DNA of 64,000 nt from Achromobacter insolitus (GCF_002209555.1 NZ_NJIF01000014.1:62001-126000), one strand, 5' to 3'. Shown: positions 51,402-63,153, numbered from the stretch's first letter. A program made the numbers and translations. Notes: a model not told the origin generated them from the letters alone.

Positions 51402-52784
51402 ATGCTCGCCACCATCTCCTCCTTTTCGTCGCTTTACTTCGCGACCTTGCTGATGCTCATCGGCACGGGTCTGTTCAATACCTATATGGGTCTCCGTCTG
51501 ACAGCGCAGTCTGTCAACGAGGTGTGGATCGGCGCCTTGATCGCCGGCTATTACCTGGGCCTGGTATGCGGCGCCCGCCTGGGGCACAAACTCATCATCC
51601 GCGTGGGCCATATCCGCGCGTTCGTCGCCTGTGCGGCCATCGCCACCAGCATGATCCTGGCGCAAACGCTGGTCGATTCCATGCCGCTGTGGCTGGTGTT
51701 CCGCGTCGTGTCGGGCATCGTGATGGTGACTGAATTCATGGTCATCGAAAGCTGGCTCAACGAGCAGACCGAAAATCACCAGCGCGGCCGGGTCTTTTCC
51801 GTCTACATGGTCGTATCCGGGCTGGGCACCGTGCTGGGGCAACTGGCCCTGACGGCATATGCCACGTTGGACCTGCGGCCGCTGACCCTGGTGGCCATGT
51901 GCCTGGTGTTGTGCCTGGTGCCGATCGCGGTCACGGCGCGGTCGCACCCGCCCACGCCGCTGCCGGCGCCGCTGGACATCCGCTTTTTCATGCGGCGCGT
52001 GCCACTGTCGATGACGGTGCTGTTCGTGGCGGGCAATCTCTCTGGCGCCTTCTACGGCCTGGCGGCCGTCTACGGCGCCAAGCACGGCCTGTCCACCTCG
52101 CAGGCTGCCATTTTCGTGGCTGCCGCGGTGACTGCGGGCCTGTTGTCCCAATGGCCCATGGGCTGGCTGTCCGACCGCATCAACCGCGCAGGCCTGATCC
52201 GCTTCAACGCCTTGCTGCTGGTGCTGCTGCCCGTGGTCATGTGGGGCTGGATCGTCCTGCCGTACTGGGCGCTGGTGGCCATGTCCTGTGTTTTTGGCGT
52301 GCTGCAATTCACGCTGTACCCGCTGGGCGCGGCCTTCGCCAACGATCACGTGGAATCCGAGCGCCGGGTCAGCCTCTCGGCCGTGCTGCTCATGACCTAT
52401 GGCGTGGGCGCTTGCGTGGGGCCGATGATTGCCGGGGTGCTGATGTCGCTGGCCGGGCCCAGCATGTATTACGTGTTCATTTCCGCCTGCGCCCTGATCC
52501 TGGTCTGGCACGTACGTCCCACGCGCGTCACCGGCGCGCACCAGGTGGAAGAGGCCCCCACGCATTTCGTGCCTATGCCGGACACGTTGCAGAGTTCGCC
52601 CGCTGCGGCGGTGCTGGATCCACGCGTGGATCCAGCAACCGACATCGCCATGGAAATGGTCCAGCCCGAAACGGCTCCCGTGGCAACGGCCGAAGCGCCG
52701 CAGGCCGAGCCTGCCGTCGAGGCCTCCGGGGATCCGGCGGACGTCGCGGCCGACGATGAGCGCGAACGGCGCACGGGCACCTGA
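51402..52784 (+). CDS. MFS transporter (YcaD-like)
   Basis: About 460 residues from the ATG at 51402; an in-frame start at 51372 is less likely. Twelve hydrophobic segments with MFS loops 'GARLGHKLIIRVGHIRAFV' and 'ESWLNEQTENHQRGRVFSVY'. The last 70 residues are an acidic, Ala/Pro-rich cytoplasmic tail not needed for the fold. Substrate unknown. Confidence 0.9.
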   Translation: MLATISSFSSLYFATLLMLIGTGLFNTYMGLRLTAQSVNEVWIGALIAGYYLGLVCGARLGHKLIIRVGHIRAFVACAAIATSMILAQTLVDSMPLWLVFRVVSGIVMVTEFMVIESWLNEQTENHQRGRVFSVYMVVSGLGTVLGQLALTAYATLDLRPLTLVAMCLVLCLVPIAVTARSHPPTPLPAPLDIRFFMRRVPLSMTVLFVAGNLSGAFYGLAAVYGAKHGLSTSQAAIFVAAAVTAGLLSQWPMGWLSDRINRAGLIRFNALLLVLLPVVMWGWIVLPYWALVAMSCVFGVLQFTLYPLGAAFANDHVESERRVSLSAVLLMTYGVGACVGPMIAGVLMSLAGPSMYYVFISACALILVWHVRPTRVTGAHQVEEAPTHFVPMPDTLQSSPAAAVLDPRVDPATDIAMEMVQPETAPVATAEAPQAEPAVEASGDPADVAADDERERRTGT

Positions 52785-52800
52785 GGCTGGGGATGGCGCG

Positions 52801-53682
52801 TTACCAGGGCGCCATCAGCACAATGGCCGTCAGGGCCAACGCGATGCCCAGCAGGTTCAAGCGGGTCAATGGCTCGCGAAAAGCCAACGCACCGACCAGC
52901 GTGCCCAGGGTGATCACGCCCATATTCATGGACGCGAACACCAGCGCGGGATGCTCGGGCAGAGATTGATGCGCGCGGATATAGGTCAGAATGTTGCCGA
53001 AGTTCGCCAGTCCCAGCGCCGCCCCGGCGGCCAGGTGCCGGAACTGGCAGCGCACCCGGCGCCATAGCAGATAGGCCAGCATCAGCAGGCCGGCAATGAC
53101 GAAGGCCAGCAGCAGCCCGCCCGCAAAGGCGGTGCCCGCGCGCGCCATCTGCTTGAACAGGATATCGATCACGCCATAGCCCACCCAGACGGCCAGGGGC
53201 CACAGCCACATGGCGCGGCCGCTCTCGGACGCGCTTTCACCAGGGATCTGCGGACGGGCAGGCCGGCGCAGCAGGCAATACAAGGCGCAGGCGGCAAGCG
53301 CGGTTGCGGCGAGCTTGCGGCCGCTGACCGATTCGCCAAAGAGCAGGAAGGCCGCCAGCAGCGGGATGAACAGGGACAGGCGTTGCGCGGCGTCGCTGCG
53401 CACGATGCCGGCGTGGCGCACGGCCGCCGCCATGGCCAGGAACACGCTCGGCAGAAGCACGCCCAACGCGGCCAACACCAGCCACGGCGTTTGCGGCGCA
53501 AGCAGCGCGGCCGCGTCAGGACGCAGCACGGTCCAGCAGAGCAGGGCGGCCACCGCGTAGTTCATGGCGATGGCCTGGCGCACGTCCACCTGGTAACGCC
53601 GCGCCAGCTTCAGCAGGACGGCCACGGTGACGCTGCAGGCCACGCTGGCCAGCAGATAGAGCAGGCCGGGCGTCAACGGCAT
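52801..53682 (-). CDS. DMT-superfamily (EamA) transporter
   Basis: 293 residues from the ATG at 53680-53682, overlapping the bioB stop by 10 bp. Ten hydrophobic segments in two EamA halves ('[20 protein letters not shown]', '[20 protein letters not shown]', '[20 protein letters not shown]'). Overlap with bioB suggests cotranscription; vitamin or precursor transport is conceivable but unproven. Confidence 0.9.
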   Translation of the reverse strand: MPLTPGLLYLLASVACSVTVAVLLKLARRYQVDVRQAIAMNYAVAALLCWTVLRPDAAALLAPQTPWLVLAALGVLLPSVFLAMAAAVRHAGIVRSDAAQRLSLFIPLLAAFLLFGESVSGRKLAATALAACALYCLLRRPARPQIPGESASESGRAMWLWPLAVWVGYGVIDILFKQMARAGTAFAGGLLLAFVIAGLLMLAYLLWRRVRCQFRHLAAGAALGLANFGNILTYIRAHQSLPEHPALVFASMNMGVITLGTLVGALAFREPLTRLNLLGIALALTAIVLMAPW

Positions 53683-54692
53683 GTCGAGGTGTCGTGATGC
53701 GTGTGCGGGGCGGCGTCGATCCGCATGCCCAGGCGCTGCAGCAGGCGCTGATCGGCTTCCATCTGCGGATTGGCCGTGGTCAGCAGGGCGTCGCCATAGA
53801 ACATGGAGTTGGCGCCTGCCATGAAGCACAGGGCCTGTAGCGCGTCGTCCATGGCTTCACGGCCCGCGGACAGACGCACCGCCGCGCGCGGCATGGTGAT
53901 GCGGGCGACGGCGATGGTGCGCACGAACTCGAACGGATCCAGCGCTTCCACGCCCGCCAACGGCGTGCCTTCCACCTGTACCAGGTTGTTGATCGGCACG
54001 GACTCGGGATATGGCTCCATGCTGGCCAGCTGGGCGATCAGGCCGGCGCGTTCACGGCGCGACTCGCCCATGCCCACGATGCCGCCGCAGCATACGTTGA
54101 TGCCGGCATCGCGCACACGGTCCAGCGTATCGAGCCGGTCCTGGTAGGTGCGGGTGGAAATGATCTTGCCGTAGAACTCGGGCGAGGTATCCAGATTGTG
54201 GTTGTAGTAGTCCAGGCCGGCGCTCTTGAGTTGCTCGGCCTGACCCTCGCGCAACATCCCCAGCGTGACGCAGGTCTCCAGGCCCAAGGCCTTCACCGCG
54301 CTGACCATTTCGGCCACGGCTTCCAGGTGGTGCGGCTTGGGACTGCGCCAGGCGGCGCCCATGCAGAAGCGCTGTGCGCCGCCTTCCTGGGCCTTGCGGG
54401 CGGCGGCCACCACGTCCGCCAGCGGCATCAGCTTGTCCGCGTCCAGCCCGGTGTCGTAATGGGAGGACTGCGGGCAATAAGCGCAGTCCTCGGGACAGCC
54501 GCCCGTCTTGATCGACAACAGGCTGGACAGCTGGATCGCATTCGGATCGAAATGGGCGCGGTGCGCCTGCTGGGCCCGGAATACCAGATCCATGAAGGGC
54601 AGCTCGTAAAGCGCCATGATGTCGGCGGCGCTCCAGGCGGGAGCGGTTGCCGGCTTGGCGACGGTCGGGACGGGAATGTAGGCGGTCTGCAT
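53673..54692 (-). CDS. bioB: Biotin synthase BioB
   Basis: 339 residues from the ATG at 54690-54692. The radical-SAM cluster is '[14 protein letters not shown]' (about 65-78), followed by '[12 protein letters not shown]' and the conserved '[14 protein letters not shown]'. It inserts sulfur into dethiobiotin. The other bio genes are not in this window. The 237-bp upstream gap holds an AT-rich patch but no full BirA operator. Confidence 0.97.
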   Translation of the reverse strand: MQTAYIPVPTVAKPATAPAWSAADIMALYELPFMDLVFRAQQAHRAHFDPNAIQLSSLLSIKTGGCPEDCAYCPQSSHYDTGLDADKLMPLADVVAAARKAQEGGAQRFCMGAAWRSPKPHHLEAVAEMVSAVKALGLETCVTLGMLREGQAEQLKSAGLDYYNHNLDTSPEFYGKIISTRTYQDRLDTLDRVRDAGINVCCGGIVGMGESRRERAGLIAQLASMEPYPESVPINNLVQVEGTPLAGVEALDPFEFVRTIAVARITMPRAAVRLSAGREAMDDALQALCFMAGANSMFYGDALLTTANPQMEADQRLLQRLGMRIDAAPHTHHDTSTCR

Positions 54693-54929
54693 GGATGGGC
54701 TCCTTTCGGTCTTGCGGGATCGCATCCCTGCCGGGCAGGGACGGGATCGGCGGATCGTAAGAAGCTGCGCAGGGTTTGCGCAATGCAGGCGAGGAGTGCG
54801 GAAATGGAGGGCTATTGCCCTGTTTTTCGCCGGAAATGGCGGATTTTGAGGGCCGCGAACTTCTAACTGGATCGCATCTTCGGGGATGGGCCGGGCCCTA
54901 TTATTTTGAATCAAATTGTAAATACGAGG

Positions 54930-56423
54930 TCAGGCTTTGGGCCGCTTGTCCCGCGCCCGCGCGCGCTCATGGCCGGTGATGCCGCGATCCCGCGCCCACA
55001 CGATGGCGGCGCTGCGGCGATGCACGCCGATCTTGCTGTAGATCGTGGCGACGTGGTTGCGCACGGTGTTGCGCGACAGTTTCAGGCTCTGGGCGATGCC
55101 ATCGTCGTCATGGCCCTGGCACATCAGGCCCAGCACCTCGCGCTCGCGCGTGGTGAGCTGCGCCAGTTCCGCCACGTCGCGCGTGGCAGGCGCGGGTTCG
55201 CGCAATTGCGCCAGCTTTTCGATGACGCTGCGGCTGAACCACGAGGTGTCCTGCATGACTGCCTCGATCGCCGTCAGCAATTCCGTCTCGGAACGCTTGC
55301 GATCCGTGATGTCCTGTATCGCCAGCAGCACTCGCGGCTGGCCGCCGATCGTCACGGGTTCGGCCGAGAGCAGGCAGTCGAGCGGGTTGCCATCCTTGGC
55401 CGTCAAGGTGACATCGTGGTTGCGAGCGCTTTCAGCGCGCTTGAGGCTGGCCTCCAGCTCTTCCTGGAGTTGCAGGCCCAAGTCGGCCAAGGCGTGGCCA
55501 ATGCCGTCTTGCGGCAAGGCGCCCGTGGCCGAGGCAAAAGCGGCATTCAGGTCCAGCGCTAGCAATGTCTCGCCGTCGCAGACGGCCATGGGTACGGGTG
55601 CCAGGCGGAACGCCTTGGAGAAGCGTTCCTCGCTTTCGCGCAACGCCAGTTCGGTGCGCTTGCGGGCCTCCAGATCAATGAAGGTGAACAGCATGCAAGG
55701 TACGCCCTGCATGTCGATGGGCTGGCCCGCGACGATGACGAACTTCGTGCTGCCGTCCGCCAATTTCAGCACGCCCTCCCGCTGGGCAATGGTTTGTCCT
55801 TCGTTAAGCATGGCGACCGCGTTGTCCTTATCGCCGCTGCCATCCAGCACATCGAGTTCATAGGCCGACTTGCCCAGCACGGCGTCGCGCGCGTAGCCGG
55901 TCATTTCCAGGAAGCCCTGGTTCACTTTCACGTAGCGCAGGTCGGACAGCTGGCAGATCAGGGCGGGCGCGGGATTGGCGCCGAAAGCGCGCTCGAAGCG
56001 TTCTTCGGCGTTTATCTGTTCGGTCTGGTCGTGCAGGATCAGGACTCGGTAATCAGTGCCCTCGGCGCTGTCCAGGTTCAGGCCGCTGGCTCGCACGTTG
56101 CGCAGGAACTCGTCGTCGTCCTTGCGCGCCAGGTCCAACAGCAACTCGTCGAACGGTTCGGAGGCCGCCAGCCTGTCCAGAGGGTACTGGCGCGCCGGCA
56201 CGCGGTGGTGGTTGCGGTAAGTGAGGATGTAGCGCTTGCGATAGCCGGCAGGCGTGCCGCCCAGTTCATCCAGTGTGTCGGTCCCGTGCAGCCTTAATGC
56301 GCTGTCATTGGCCCAGGCAATGGCGCCGTCGGCCTCGAGCAGGATGATGCCTTCGTTCAGGCCCGCGATGATGCGTTGAAGATGCTGGCGGTGCGGATGG
56401 GGAGCGGCGGTGTTCGCGGTCAC
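54930..56423 (-). CDS. PAS-domain LuxR-type transcriptional regulator
   Basis: 497 residues from a GTG at 56421-56423, preferred for its AGAGGA site; a TTG at 56456 is the alternative. Three PAS-like modules can be seen (around 10-130, 135-265 and 270-390: 'RYVKVNQGFLEMTGYARDAV', 'PMAVCDGETLLALDLNAAFA', 'LLAIQDITDRKRSETE'). The C-terminal LuxR helix-turn-helix is 'LTTREREVLGLMCQGHDDDG' then 'SLKLSRNTVRNHVATIYSKI'. No membrane segment, so it senses an internal signal. Target genes are unknown. Confidence 0.88.
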   Translation of the reverse strand: MTANTAAPHPHRQHLQRIIAGLNEGIILLEADGAIAWANDSALRLHGTDTLDELGGTPAGYRKRYILTYRNHHRVPARQYPLDRLAASEPFDELLLDLARKDDDEFLRNVRASGLNLDSAEGTDYRVLILHDQTEQINAEERFERAFGANPAPALICQLSDLRYVKVNQGFLEMTGYARDAVLGKSAYELDVLDGSGDKDNAVAMLNEGQTIAQREGVLKLADGSTKFVIVAGQPIDMQGVPCMLFTFIDLEARKRTELALRESEERFSKAFRLAPVPMAVCDGETLLALDLNAAFASATGALPQDGIGHALADLGLQLQEELEASLKRAESARNHDVTLTAKDGNPLDCLLSAEPVTIGGQPRVLLAIQDITDRKRSETELLTAIEAVMQDTSWFSRSVIEKLAQLREPAPATRDVAELAQLTTREREVLGLMCQGHDDDGIAQSLKLSRNTVRNHVATIYSKIGVHRRSAAIVWARDRGITGHERARARDKRPKA

Positions 56424-56566
56424 GTAGTCCTCTTCTTTTCGCGGGGCACGACGCAAAGAGAATGACGGCGCACCGACGGACTGTCCAGATGGCGAAATGG
56501 ACGAGACTGAGCGCAGGGGGGATGGGGGAAAGGATGGCTGCCGGAAAATGAGTCGGGCAGAAATGC

Positions 56567-56591
56567 AAAAAGCTCCGGAATCCGGAGCTTT
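56567..56591 (-). terminator. Rho-independent terminator of the tRNA cluster
   Basis: On the minus strand AAAGCTCCGGA pairs with TCCGGAGCTTT, and the run of T's follows (A's at 56567-56571). It is 46 bases past the last tRNA-Asp. Confidence 0.85.
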
Positions 56592-56636
56592 CGATAGATG
56601 CTGAAGCAGGGAGACTGATGAGCTGCACGATGTGCT

Positions 56637-56713
56637 TGGCGGAGCGGACGGGGCTCGAACCCGCGACCCCCGGCGTGACAGGCCGGTATTCTAACCAACT
56701 GAACTACCGCTCC
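56637..56713 (-). tRNA. tRNA-Asp (GTC), copy 2
   Basis: 77 bases including an encoded CCA. Acceptor GGAGCGG/CCGCTCC, anticodon GTC in loop CTGTCAC, and GTTCGAGCC T-loop. Identical to the copy at 57080-57156. Confidence 0.97.
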
Positions 56714-56784
56714 GCAGCGGTGTACTCTGACTTCTTCAATGCACTGCGGTGTCAAGGCAGCTTGGTACTACGTGCCAGAAAAAC

Positions 56785-56860
56785 TGGCGTCCCCTAGGGG
56801 ATTCGAACCCCTGTACTCACCGTGAAAGGGTGATGTCCTAGGCCTCTAGACGAAGGGGAC
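56785..56860 (-). tRNA. tRNA-Glu (TTC), copy 2
   Basis: 76 bases including CCA. Acceptor GTCCCCT/AGGGGAC, anticodon TTC in loop CTTTCAC, T-loop GGTTCGAATCC. Identical to the copy at 57221-57296. Confidence 0.97.
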
Positions 56861-56899
56861 CTGAACAAAACAGAACTACTTTACTACCGTACTGCTTAC

Positions 56900-56975
<76 letters not shown>

Positions 56976-57030
56976 CAGGAAGTCCCAGATGCCCAAACTG
57001 CAGACAAACAGGTCTCACACTATATAAAGC

Positions 57031-57052
57031 AAAAAAGCCCCGAAAACGGAGC
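57031..57052 (-). terminator. Internal terminator between the two tRNA triplets
   Basis: On the minus strand GCTCCG pairs with CGGGGC (one wobble) around TTTT and is followed by six T's. It resembles the final terminator and would reduce read-through into the second triplet. Confidence 0.7.
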
Positions 57053-57079
57053 TCTTGAAAGACTCTGAGCGAGAGCTTT

Positions 57080-57156
57080 TGGCGGAGCGGACGGGGCTCG
57101 AACCCGCGACCCCCGGCGTGACAGGCCGGTATTCTAACCAACTGAACTACCGCTCC
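57080..57156 (-). tRNA. tRNA-Asp (GTC), copy 1
   Basis: 77 bases including CCA, anticodon GTC, same sequence as the downstream copy. It ends the first Ala-Glu-Asp triplet. Confidence 0.97.
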
Positions 57157-57220
57157 GCAGCGGCGTACTCAACTACATTGTCACTTCAACTGCATCTACT
57201 ACATACTGCTGCCAGTGAAC

Positions 57221-57296
57221 TGGCGTCCCCTAGGGGATTCGAACCCCTGTACTCACCGTGAAAGGGTGATGTCCTAGGCCTCTAGACGAAGGGGAC
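57221..57296 (-). tRNA. tRNA-Glu (TTC), copy 1
   Basis: 76 bases including CCA, anticodon TTC, same sequence as the downstream copy. Middle gene of the first triplet. Confidence 0.97.
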
Positions 57297-57335
57297 TTGG
57301 ACTTGCAAACTTGTACTGCATTCTTCGCTGTTGAC

Positions 57336-57411
<76 letters not shown>

Positions 57412-57539
57412 GTTCTTCTAATCAACCCGTTCAACGTTTTACGAAATCGAACACGCGGCCTTACTTTTACTGCGTACTGCTGTGTGCTTTTTCGTAGTTC
57501 GTTGCCGGTTTTGTTTAGTGCCGTTGGCGAAGAAACGAG

Positions 57540-57568
57540 ATTATGCACGAACTAAATTTGGTGTGCAA
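57540..57568 (-). promoter_or_regulatory. Strong sigma-70 promoter of the tRNA cluster
   Basis: On the minus strand TTGCAC (57563-57568), exactly 17 bases, then CATAAT (57540-57545). Upstream is a long A/T-rich stretch that could act as an UP element. Transcription would start near 57533 and give a leader of about 120 bases. Confidence 0.75.
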
Positions 57569-57827
57569 GTCGCTTCGTCGCAAAAAACATAAAAGTTGTG
57601 AAAAAAAGGGGGGTGGAAGGGCTTTTTAGGCGTTTTTTGCTCTTTTTTTGCGCAAGGTCGGTAAGAGCGATTGATGCAGAATTCAAGTAAATCAAAGACT
57701 TGTGAGAGTGCTATTGTGGGCGGAAATTTTTTTCGTCCGCGCGGAATTTTTTCGTCGCCGGGCCGCGCCAAAATGTGCGCGGCGCGGGCGCCTTTTTTAC
57801 GCCGGATATGCGAACACGGACATCGCC
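57569..57827. other. AT-rich gap between the tRNA promoter and the aldo/keto reductase
   Basis: No gene seen. Homopolymer A and T runs dominate 57580-57660, including GCAAAAAAC (57580-57588) and its complement (57632-57640), which may be an UP element or protein-binding region. The promoter of the rightward reductase gene should be here but no clear hexamers were found. Confidence 0.5.
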
Positions 57828-58883
57828 ATGAGCAGCAAGACCTCGTTCCCCACGCGCCCGCTGGGCCAGAGCGGCATGGACATCACCCGTATCGGGCTGG
57901 GTGCCTGGGCCATGGGCGGCAATGGCTGGGCGATAGGCTGGGGTCCGCAAGACGATGCCGATTCGGTGGCGGCGATCCGCCGCGCGGTCGAGCGGGGCAT
58001 CAACTGGATCGATACCGCGGCGGTGTACGGGCTGGGGCACTCCGAGGAGATCGTGCGCCGCGCGCTGGCGCAGATGGCGCCGGATGCGCGGCCCTACGTG
58101 TTCACCAAATGCGGCCTGACGTGGTCGCCAGAGCAGCCGCAGGCCATGCCGCGCCGCACCGGCGCGCCCGCCAGCATCCGGCGCGAACTCGAGGATTCTT
58201 TGCGCAGGCTGGGGGTGGAGCGCATCGACCTCTACCAGATGCACTGGCCGGCGGGCGACGGCACCCCCTTGGAGGTGTATTGGCAGGAACTGCTGGACCT
58301 GAAACGGGAAGGCAAGGTCCGCGCGGTGGGCCTGTCCAATCACAATCTGGCGCAATTGCAGCAGGCCGAGGCATTGGGGCACGTGGACACGCTGCAGCCG
58401 CCGTTTTCGGCCATACAGCGCGCCGCGGCCTCGGACCTGATCCCCTGGTGCGACAGGCATGGCACAGGCGTGATCGTCTACAGCCCGATGCAGTCCGGGT
58501 TATTGACTGGCAGCTTCAGCATGGAGCGCGCCCGCGCCTTGCCCGCCGATGACTGGCGGGCGCGGAACGCGGAATTCACTTCCCCGGGCATCGAACGCAA
58601 TCTGGCGCTGGCCGATGCGTTCAAGCCCATCGCCGAGCGCCACGGCACCACGGTGGCGGCGGTGGCCGCGGGCTGGACGCTGGCTTGGCCAGGAGTGACC
58701 GGCGCCATCGTGGGCGCGCGCAGCGCGGCGCAAGTGGATGGATTGCTCGGCGCGGCGTCGCTTGAACTGGATGCCGAGGACATGGAAGCCATCGCGGACG
58801 CGATCGAGCGCACGGGGGCAGGCGCCGGGCCGCTGCGTCCGCCGGAGGACGGCGGCGCGCTGCCGTCCAATCTGTTTGCCTGA
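57828..58883 (+). CDS. Aldo/keto reductase
   Basis: 351 residues from the ATG at 57828; the frame is open 42 codons upstream through AT-rich, non-coding-looking DNA. Catalytic residues are visible: Asp in 'GINWIDTAAVYGLGHSEEIV' with Tyr, Lys in 'PYVFTKCGLT', His in 'LYQMHWPAGD'. NADPH-site 'VGARSAAQVD' lies near the C-terminus. It is of the general-oxidoreductase/YajO-like group; substrate unknown. Confidence 0.93.
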   Translation: MSSKTSFPTRPLGQSGMDITRIGLGAWAMGGNGWAIGWGPQDDADSVAAIRRAVERGINWIDTAAVYGLGHSEEIVRRALAQMAPDARPYVFTKCGLTWSPEQPQAMPRRTGAPASIRRELEDSLRRLGVERIDLYQMHWPAGDGTPLEVYWQELLDLKREGKVRAVGLSNHNLAQLQQAEALGHVDTLQPPFSAIQRAAASDLIPWCDRHGTGVIVYSPMQSGLLTGSFSMERARALPADDWRARNAEFTSPGIERNLALADAFKPIAERHGTTVAAVAAGWTLAWPGVTGAIVGARSAAQVDGLLGAASLELDAEDMEAIADAIERTGAGAGPLRPPEDGGALPSNLFA

Positions 58884-58889
58884 ATGTCC

Positions 58890-60518
58890 TCAGGCGCGGC
58901 GCGTCTTGCGGCCGCTGCCGAACGCGGCGATCAGCGCCAGGCCGATCAGGGCCAGCGCCGTCTTGTCGCCAAACCGGGCGTATGGCGTCAGCCCCGTCAT
59001 GCCTTGCACGGCCACCGGCAGCACGCCTGCCTGCAACGGCGCAAGCTGGGCTGCCACGCGGCCCTTGGCATCGATGGCGGCGGTAATGCCGGTGTTGGTT
59101 GCGGTGAGCATGGGCCGCGCGGTTTCCATGGTGCGCAGGCGGCCGATCTGCAGATGCTGGCGCAAGGCCCAGGAATCGCCGAACCAGCCCAGGTTGCTGA
59201 CGTTCACCAGTATCGTGGCGCCTGGCTCGCCATTGGGGCCGGGTTGCAGCGAAGGCAGCAGGTCCGGTCCGAACAGGTCTTCGTAGCAGATGTTGAACGC
59301 GATGTGCTGGCCGCCGACCGCAAAGGGCGTCTGGCGCACCGCGCCGCGGTCGAAGTCGCCCAGGGGGATATTCAGCATCTCGACGAACCAGTGAAAGCCC
59401 GGCGGCACATATTCGCCCCAGGGCACCAGATGGCGCTTGTCGTACCGCATGGAGGTGGTGCCGGCTACAAGCTGTTCGACCGGCGTGCTGCCGTCAAAGC
59501 CCATGACGCTATTGGTGTAGCGGTCGCGTCCATTGACGCGGTCGTGCAGCGGCACGCCCATGGCGATCACGGTGTTGCGTTGCGCGGCCAGATCGCGCCA
59601 GACTGCCCAGACGCGGGGGTCAAGCTGGTCCTGGAAGATGGGCAGCACGGTTTCCGGCAGGATGATCAACTGCGGGTCCGGTACGCCCGGCGCAGCCGGC
59701 ATGGCCGCCAGATCCAGGTGACGCACCAGGCTTTGATCGAGGAGGGCGGGGTCGAACTTCTGCGATTGTTCGATGTTGCCCTGGACCAGGCGCACGTTCA
59801 GCGGATCGCCGCTGGGCGCGGACCAATCGATGCGAGACAGCGGCCAGCCTGCCGCAGCCAGGGCCAGCGCGATGCCGGCGGCCAAGGCGTGGCGCGAGCC
59901 GGTCCCGGCTTTGCGCGACGGTTGCCACAGGCTCGCCAGTGCCGCGGCGGCGAAGGCGGCCAGGAAGGCCATGCCGTGCACGCCGAGCAGCGGTGCCCAG
60001 CCCGCGATGGGTCCATCGACCTGCGCGTAGCCGATGTTGAGCCAGGGGAAGCCTGTGAGCAGCACGGCGCGCAGCCATTCGAATCCCGCCCACATCGCGG
60101 CCCAGGCCAGCGTGCCGGAAAGAATGCGGGCAGGCGCGGAGCCCGGCTCCAGCGGCGCGTAGTGGCGCGCCAGCGCGCTGGCCGTGGCCGGGAACAGGGC
60201 CAGAAAGGCCGACAGCGCCAGCACTGCAGCCACGGCCAGCGGCGCGGCCAGGTCGCCGTAGCGATGCAGGCTGATGAAGATCCAGTAAAGGCCCAGCGCA
60301 TAGCTGGTGAAGCTGAAGAGCCAGCCGCGCGCCCAGGCCTGCTTGGCCGACGGCGCGTACAGGGTGACGCGGGCGGCGATGGCCAGCATCAGGACCTGGG
60401 TGGTCGCCAGCGCCCAAGCCGGCAAGGGACCGGGCGAGAAAGTCAGGGCGTGCGCGGCGCCCGCCAGCATCAGGCCGGCGGCGCCGCGCAGTTTACGGCT
60501 GCGCGGGGACTGGGTCAT
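58890..60518 (-). CDS. lnt: Apolipoprotein N-acyltransferase Lnt
   Basis: 542 residues from the ATG at 60516-60518, overlapping corC by 4 bp. Six to seven N-terminal membrane helices precede the nitrilase-like domain with the triad Glu in '[12 protein letters not shown]', Lys in '[18 protein letters not shown]' and Cys in '[14 protein letters not shown]'. It adds the third acyl chain to lipoproteins in the inner membrane. Confidence 0.96.
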   Translation of the reverse strand: MTQSPRSRKLRGAAGLMLAGAAHALTFSPGPLPAWALATTQVLMLAIAARVTLYAPSAKQAWARGWLFSFTSYALGLYWIFISLHRYGDLAAPLAVAAVLALSAFLALFPATASALARHYAPLEPGSAPARILSGTLAWAAMWAGFEWLRAVLLTGFPWLNIGYAQVDGPIAGWAPLLGVHGMAFLAAFAAAALASLWQPSRKAGTGSRHALAAGIALALAAAGWPLSRIDWSAPSGDPLNVRLVQGNIEQSQKFDPALLDQSLVRHLDLAAMPAAPGVPDPQLIILPETVLPIFQDQLDPRVWAVWRDLAAQRNTVIAMGVPLHDRVNGRDRYTNSVMGFDGSTPVEQLVAGTTSMRYDKRHLVPWGEYVPPGFHWFVEMLNIPLGDFDRGAVRQTPFAVGGQHIAFNICYEDLFGPDLLPSLQPGPNGEPGATILVNVSNLGWFGDSWALRQHLQIGRLRTMETARPMLTATNTGITAAIDAKGRVAAQLAPLQAGVLPVAVQGMTGLTPYARFGDKTALALIGLALIAAFGSGRKTRRA

Positions 60519-61405
60519 GCTTCGTCGGAAGGGCGGGAGGCTTGGGACGGGGCGTTGCGCTTGACGCGCAGCCAGATGGCGCGGCGTGCGTCGCCGCGGG
60601 CCACTTCCAGGCGCAGCCCGTCGAATTCGGCGGTGTCGCCGCGGCGCGGAATGCGCCCCAGCTGTCCGCCCATCCAGCCGCCCACGCTGTCGTATTCGTC
60701 GTCGGGCAACTGGCAGCCAAAGACGTCGTTGAAGTGCGAGATGTCGGTGGCCGCGAGGACGCGCCACTGGTTTTCGCCTTCGGGGAAGATGGAGTCTTCT
60801 TCGGTTTCGTCGAACTCGTCTTCGATGTCGCCGACGATCTGTTCCAGCACGTCTTCCATTGTGACGAGGCCGGAAATGCCGCCGTGTTCATCGATGACGA
60901 TGGCCTGGTGGTTGCGGCTGGCGCGGAATTCGTGCAGCAGCACGTTCAGGCGCTTGGATTCGGGAATGAAGACGGCGGGCCGGACCAGCGTGCGCACTTC
61001 GATGTTGGGTTCCAGCATGCAGCGCAGCAGATCCTTGGCCAGCAGGATGCCGATGATGTTGTCGCGGTCGCCCTCGTAGACCGGAAAGCGCGAATGCGCG
61101 GTCTCGATGACGGAGGCCACCAGGTAGGGGATGGGCTGCGTGACGTCCAGCAGGTCCATGCGGGAACGCGGGACCATGATGTCGCCCACGGTGCCTTCGG
61201 ACACGGCGAGCGCGCCCTTGATCATCTTGTAGGATTCCGCGTCGAGCAGTTCGCGTTCGTGCGCGGCTTCCAGAACGGCCTTGATGCCTTCGCGGTCCTC
61301 GGGCTCGCGGCGCACGAGGGAAAGCAGGCGGTCTAGAAGGGATTTTGTGGCGGGTTTGGCTGAGCGAGCAGGAGTCGCTTCGGGGGCAGGATAAGGGTCA
61401 GACAT
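60515..61405 (-). CDS. CorC/HlyC-type CBS-domain protein (YbeX)
   Basis: 296 residues from the ATG at 61403-61405. Two CBS domains ('[20 protein letters not shown]', '[20 protein letters not shown]') are followed by the CorC/HlyC C-terminal domain ('[20 protein letters not shown]'). E. coli YbeX in the same gene order affects ribosome metabolism and magnesium/cobalt handling. Confidence 0.93.
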   Translation of the reverse strand: MSDPYPAPEATPARSAKPATKSLLDRLLSLVRREPEDREGIKAVLEAAHERELLDAESYKMIKGALAVSEGTVGDIMVPRSRMDLLDVTQPIPYLVASVIETAHSRFPVYEGDRDNIIGILLAKDLLRCMLEPNIEVRTLVRPAVFIPESKRLNVLLHEFRASRNHQAIVIDEHGGISGLVTMEDVLEQIVGDIEDEFDETEEDSIFPEGENQWRVLAATDISHFNDVFGCQLPDDEYDSVGGWMGGQLGRIPRRGDTAEFDGLRLEVARGDARRAIWLRVKRNAPSQASRPSDEA

Positions 61406-61532
61406 CGTCCGGAAGGACAAGTTATGGAGGGCCCAGCATAACCGATACTGGCCTGCAATTTGTAACGCCGACCCCCAAAATTAGGGAAACCGCTGCCATC
61501 TGCGCCTTGCAGGACGCTATTTGGCGGCAATC

Positions 61533-61641
61533 TTTGCCGCAGGGCCGCCCCAAGGCAAAGGCCCCCTCGGGGGGCAGCAAGCCCGCATCGCGGGCGCAGC
61601 GTGGGGGCACCCTCTGCCGCAGGGCCGCCCCGAGGCAAAGG
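61533..61641. repeat. Dispersed GC-rich repeat, one full and one partial copy
   Basis: TGCCGCAGGGCCGCCCCRAGGCAAAGG occurs at 61535 and again exactly 80 bases later at 61615. The full copy also contains the GGCCCCCTCGGGGGGCAGC hairpin and a CCCGC/GCGGG pair. It fills the gap between corC and ybeY. The same element forms the MoaE tail at 43481-43560. Confidence 0.85.
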
Positions 61642-61664
61642 AGCCACCGCCTGGCCGCCCCGAT

Positions 61665-62127
61665 TCAGGCGGCCACGTAGGGATCGGCGATGCGCATGGC
61701 GGCCAGCGTGGCGGTCTCCAGGGCTTCCATCCGCTTGGCGTCACGGGCTTTGATGTGGTCGTAGCCCAGCGCATGCAGCACGCCGTGGATGGTGAGGTGC
61801 GCGGCGTGATCCAGCAGCGCCTTGCGCTGTTCGCGCGCCTCGCGCACCAGCACCGGCACGCACATGACGATGTCGCCGCGCGCAACACCGAGCGGATCCA
61901 CGCCGTACTCGAAGGTCAGCACGTTGGTGGCGTAGTCGCGGCCGCGGAAGTCGCGGTTCAGGCGCCGGCCCTCGGCAGCGCCGACCAGCCGCAGGCTCAG
62001 CTCCGCGGCCGAGAACTCCACCAGCCCATCTTCAGCGGCGCCCGCCAGCGCGCGCTCGGCCCAGCGGCGCAGGCGCCAGCGGGGCAGACGAGCTTCCTCG
62101 ATGCCGTACTGCACGGACAGGGACAGT

Positions 62128-62138
<11 letters not shown>
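61665..62138 (-). CDS. ybeY: Endoribonuclease YbeY
   Basis: 157 residues with the zinc-binding signature 'HGVLHALGYDHIKARD' (HxxxHxxxxxH) and 'RDFRGRDYATNVLTF'. It acts in 16S rRNA 3'-end maturation and ribosome quality control. It overlaps phoH by 11 bp. Confidence 0.95.

Positions 62139-63149
<1,011 letters not shown>

Positions 63150-63153
<4 letters not shown>

Noticed and set aside
54893..54925. AT-rich patch upstream of bioB resembling half a BirA operator
   Set aside because: Only one TTGTAAA-like half is present and it is about 220 bases from bioB; no paired arm at the right spacing.
57580..57640. Inverted A/T runs as a terminator for the tRNA or reductase genes
   Set aside because: It lies upstream of both transcription units, and the arms are 43 bases apart; an UP element fits better.
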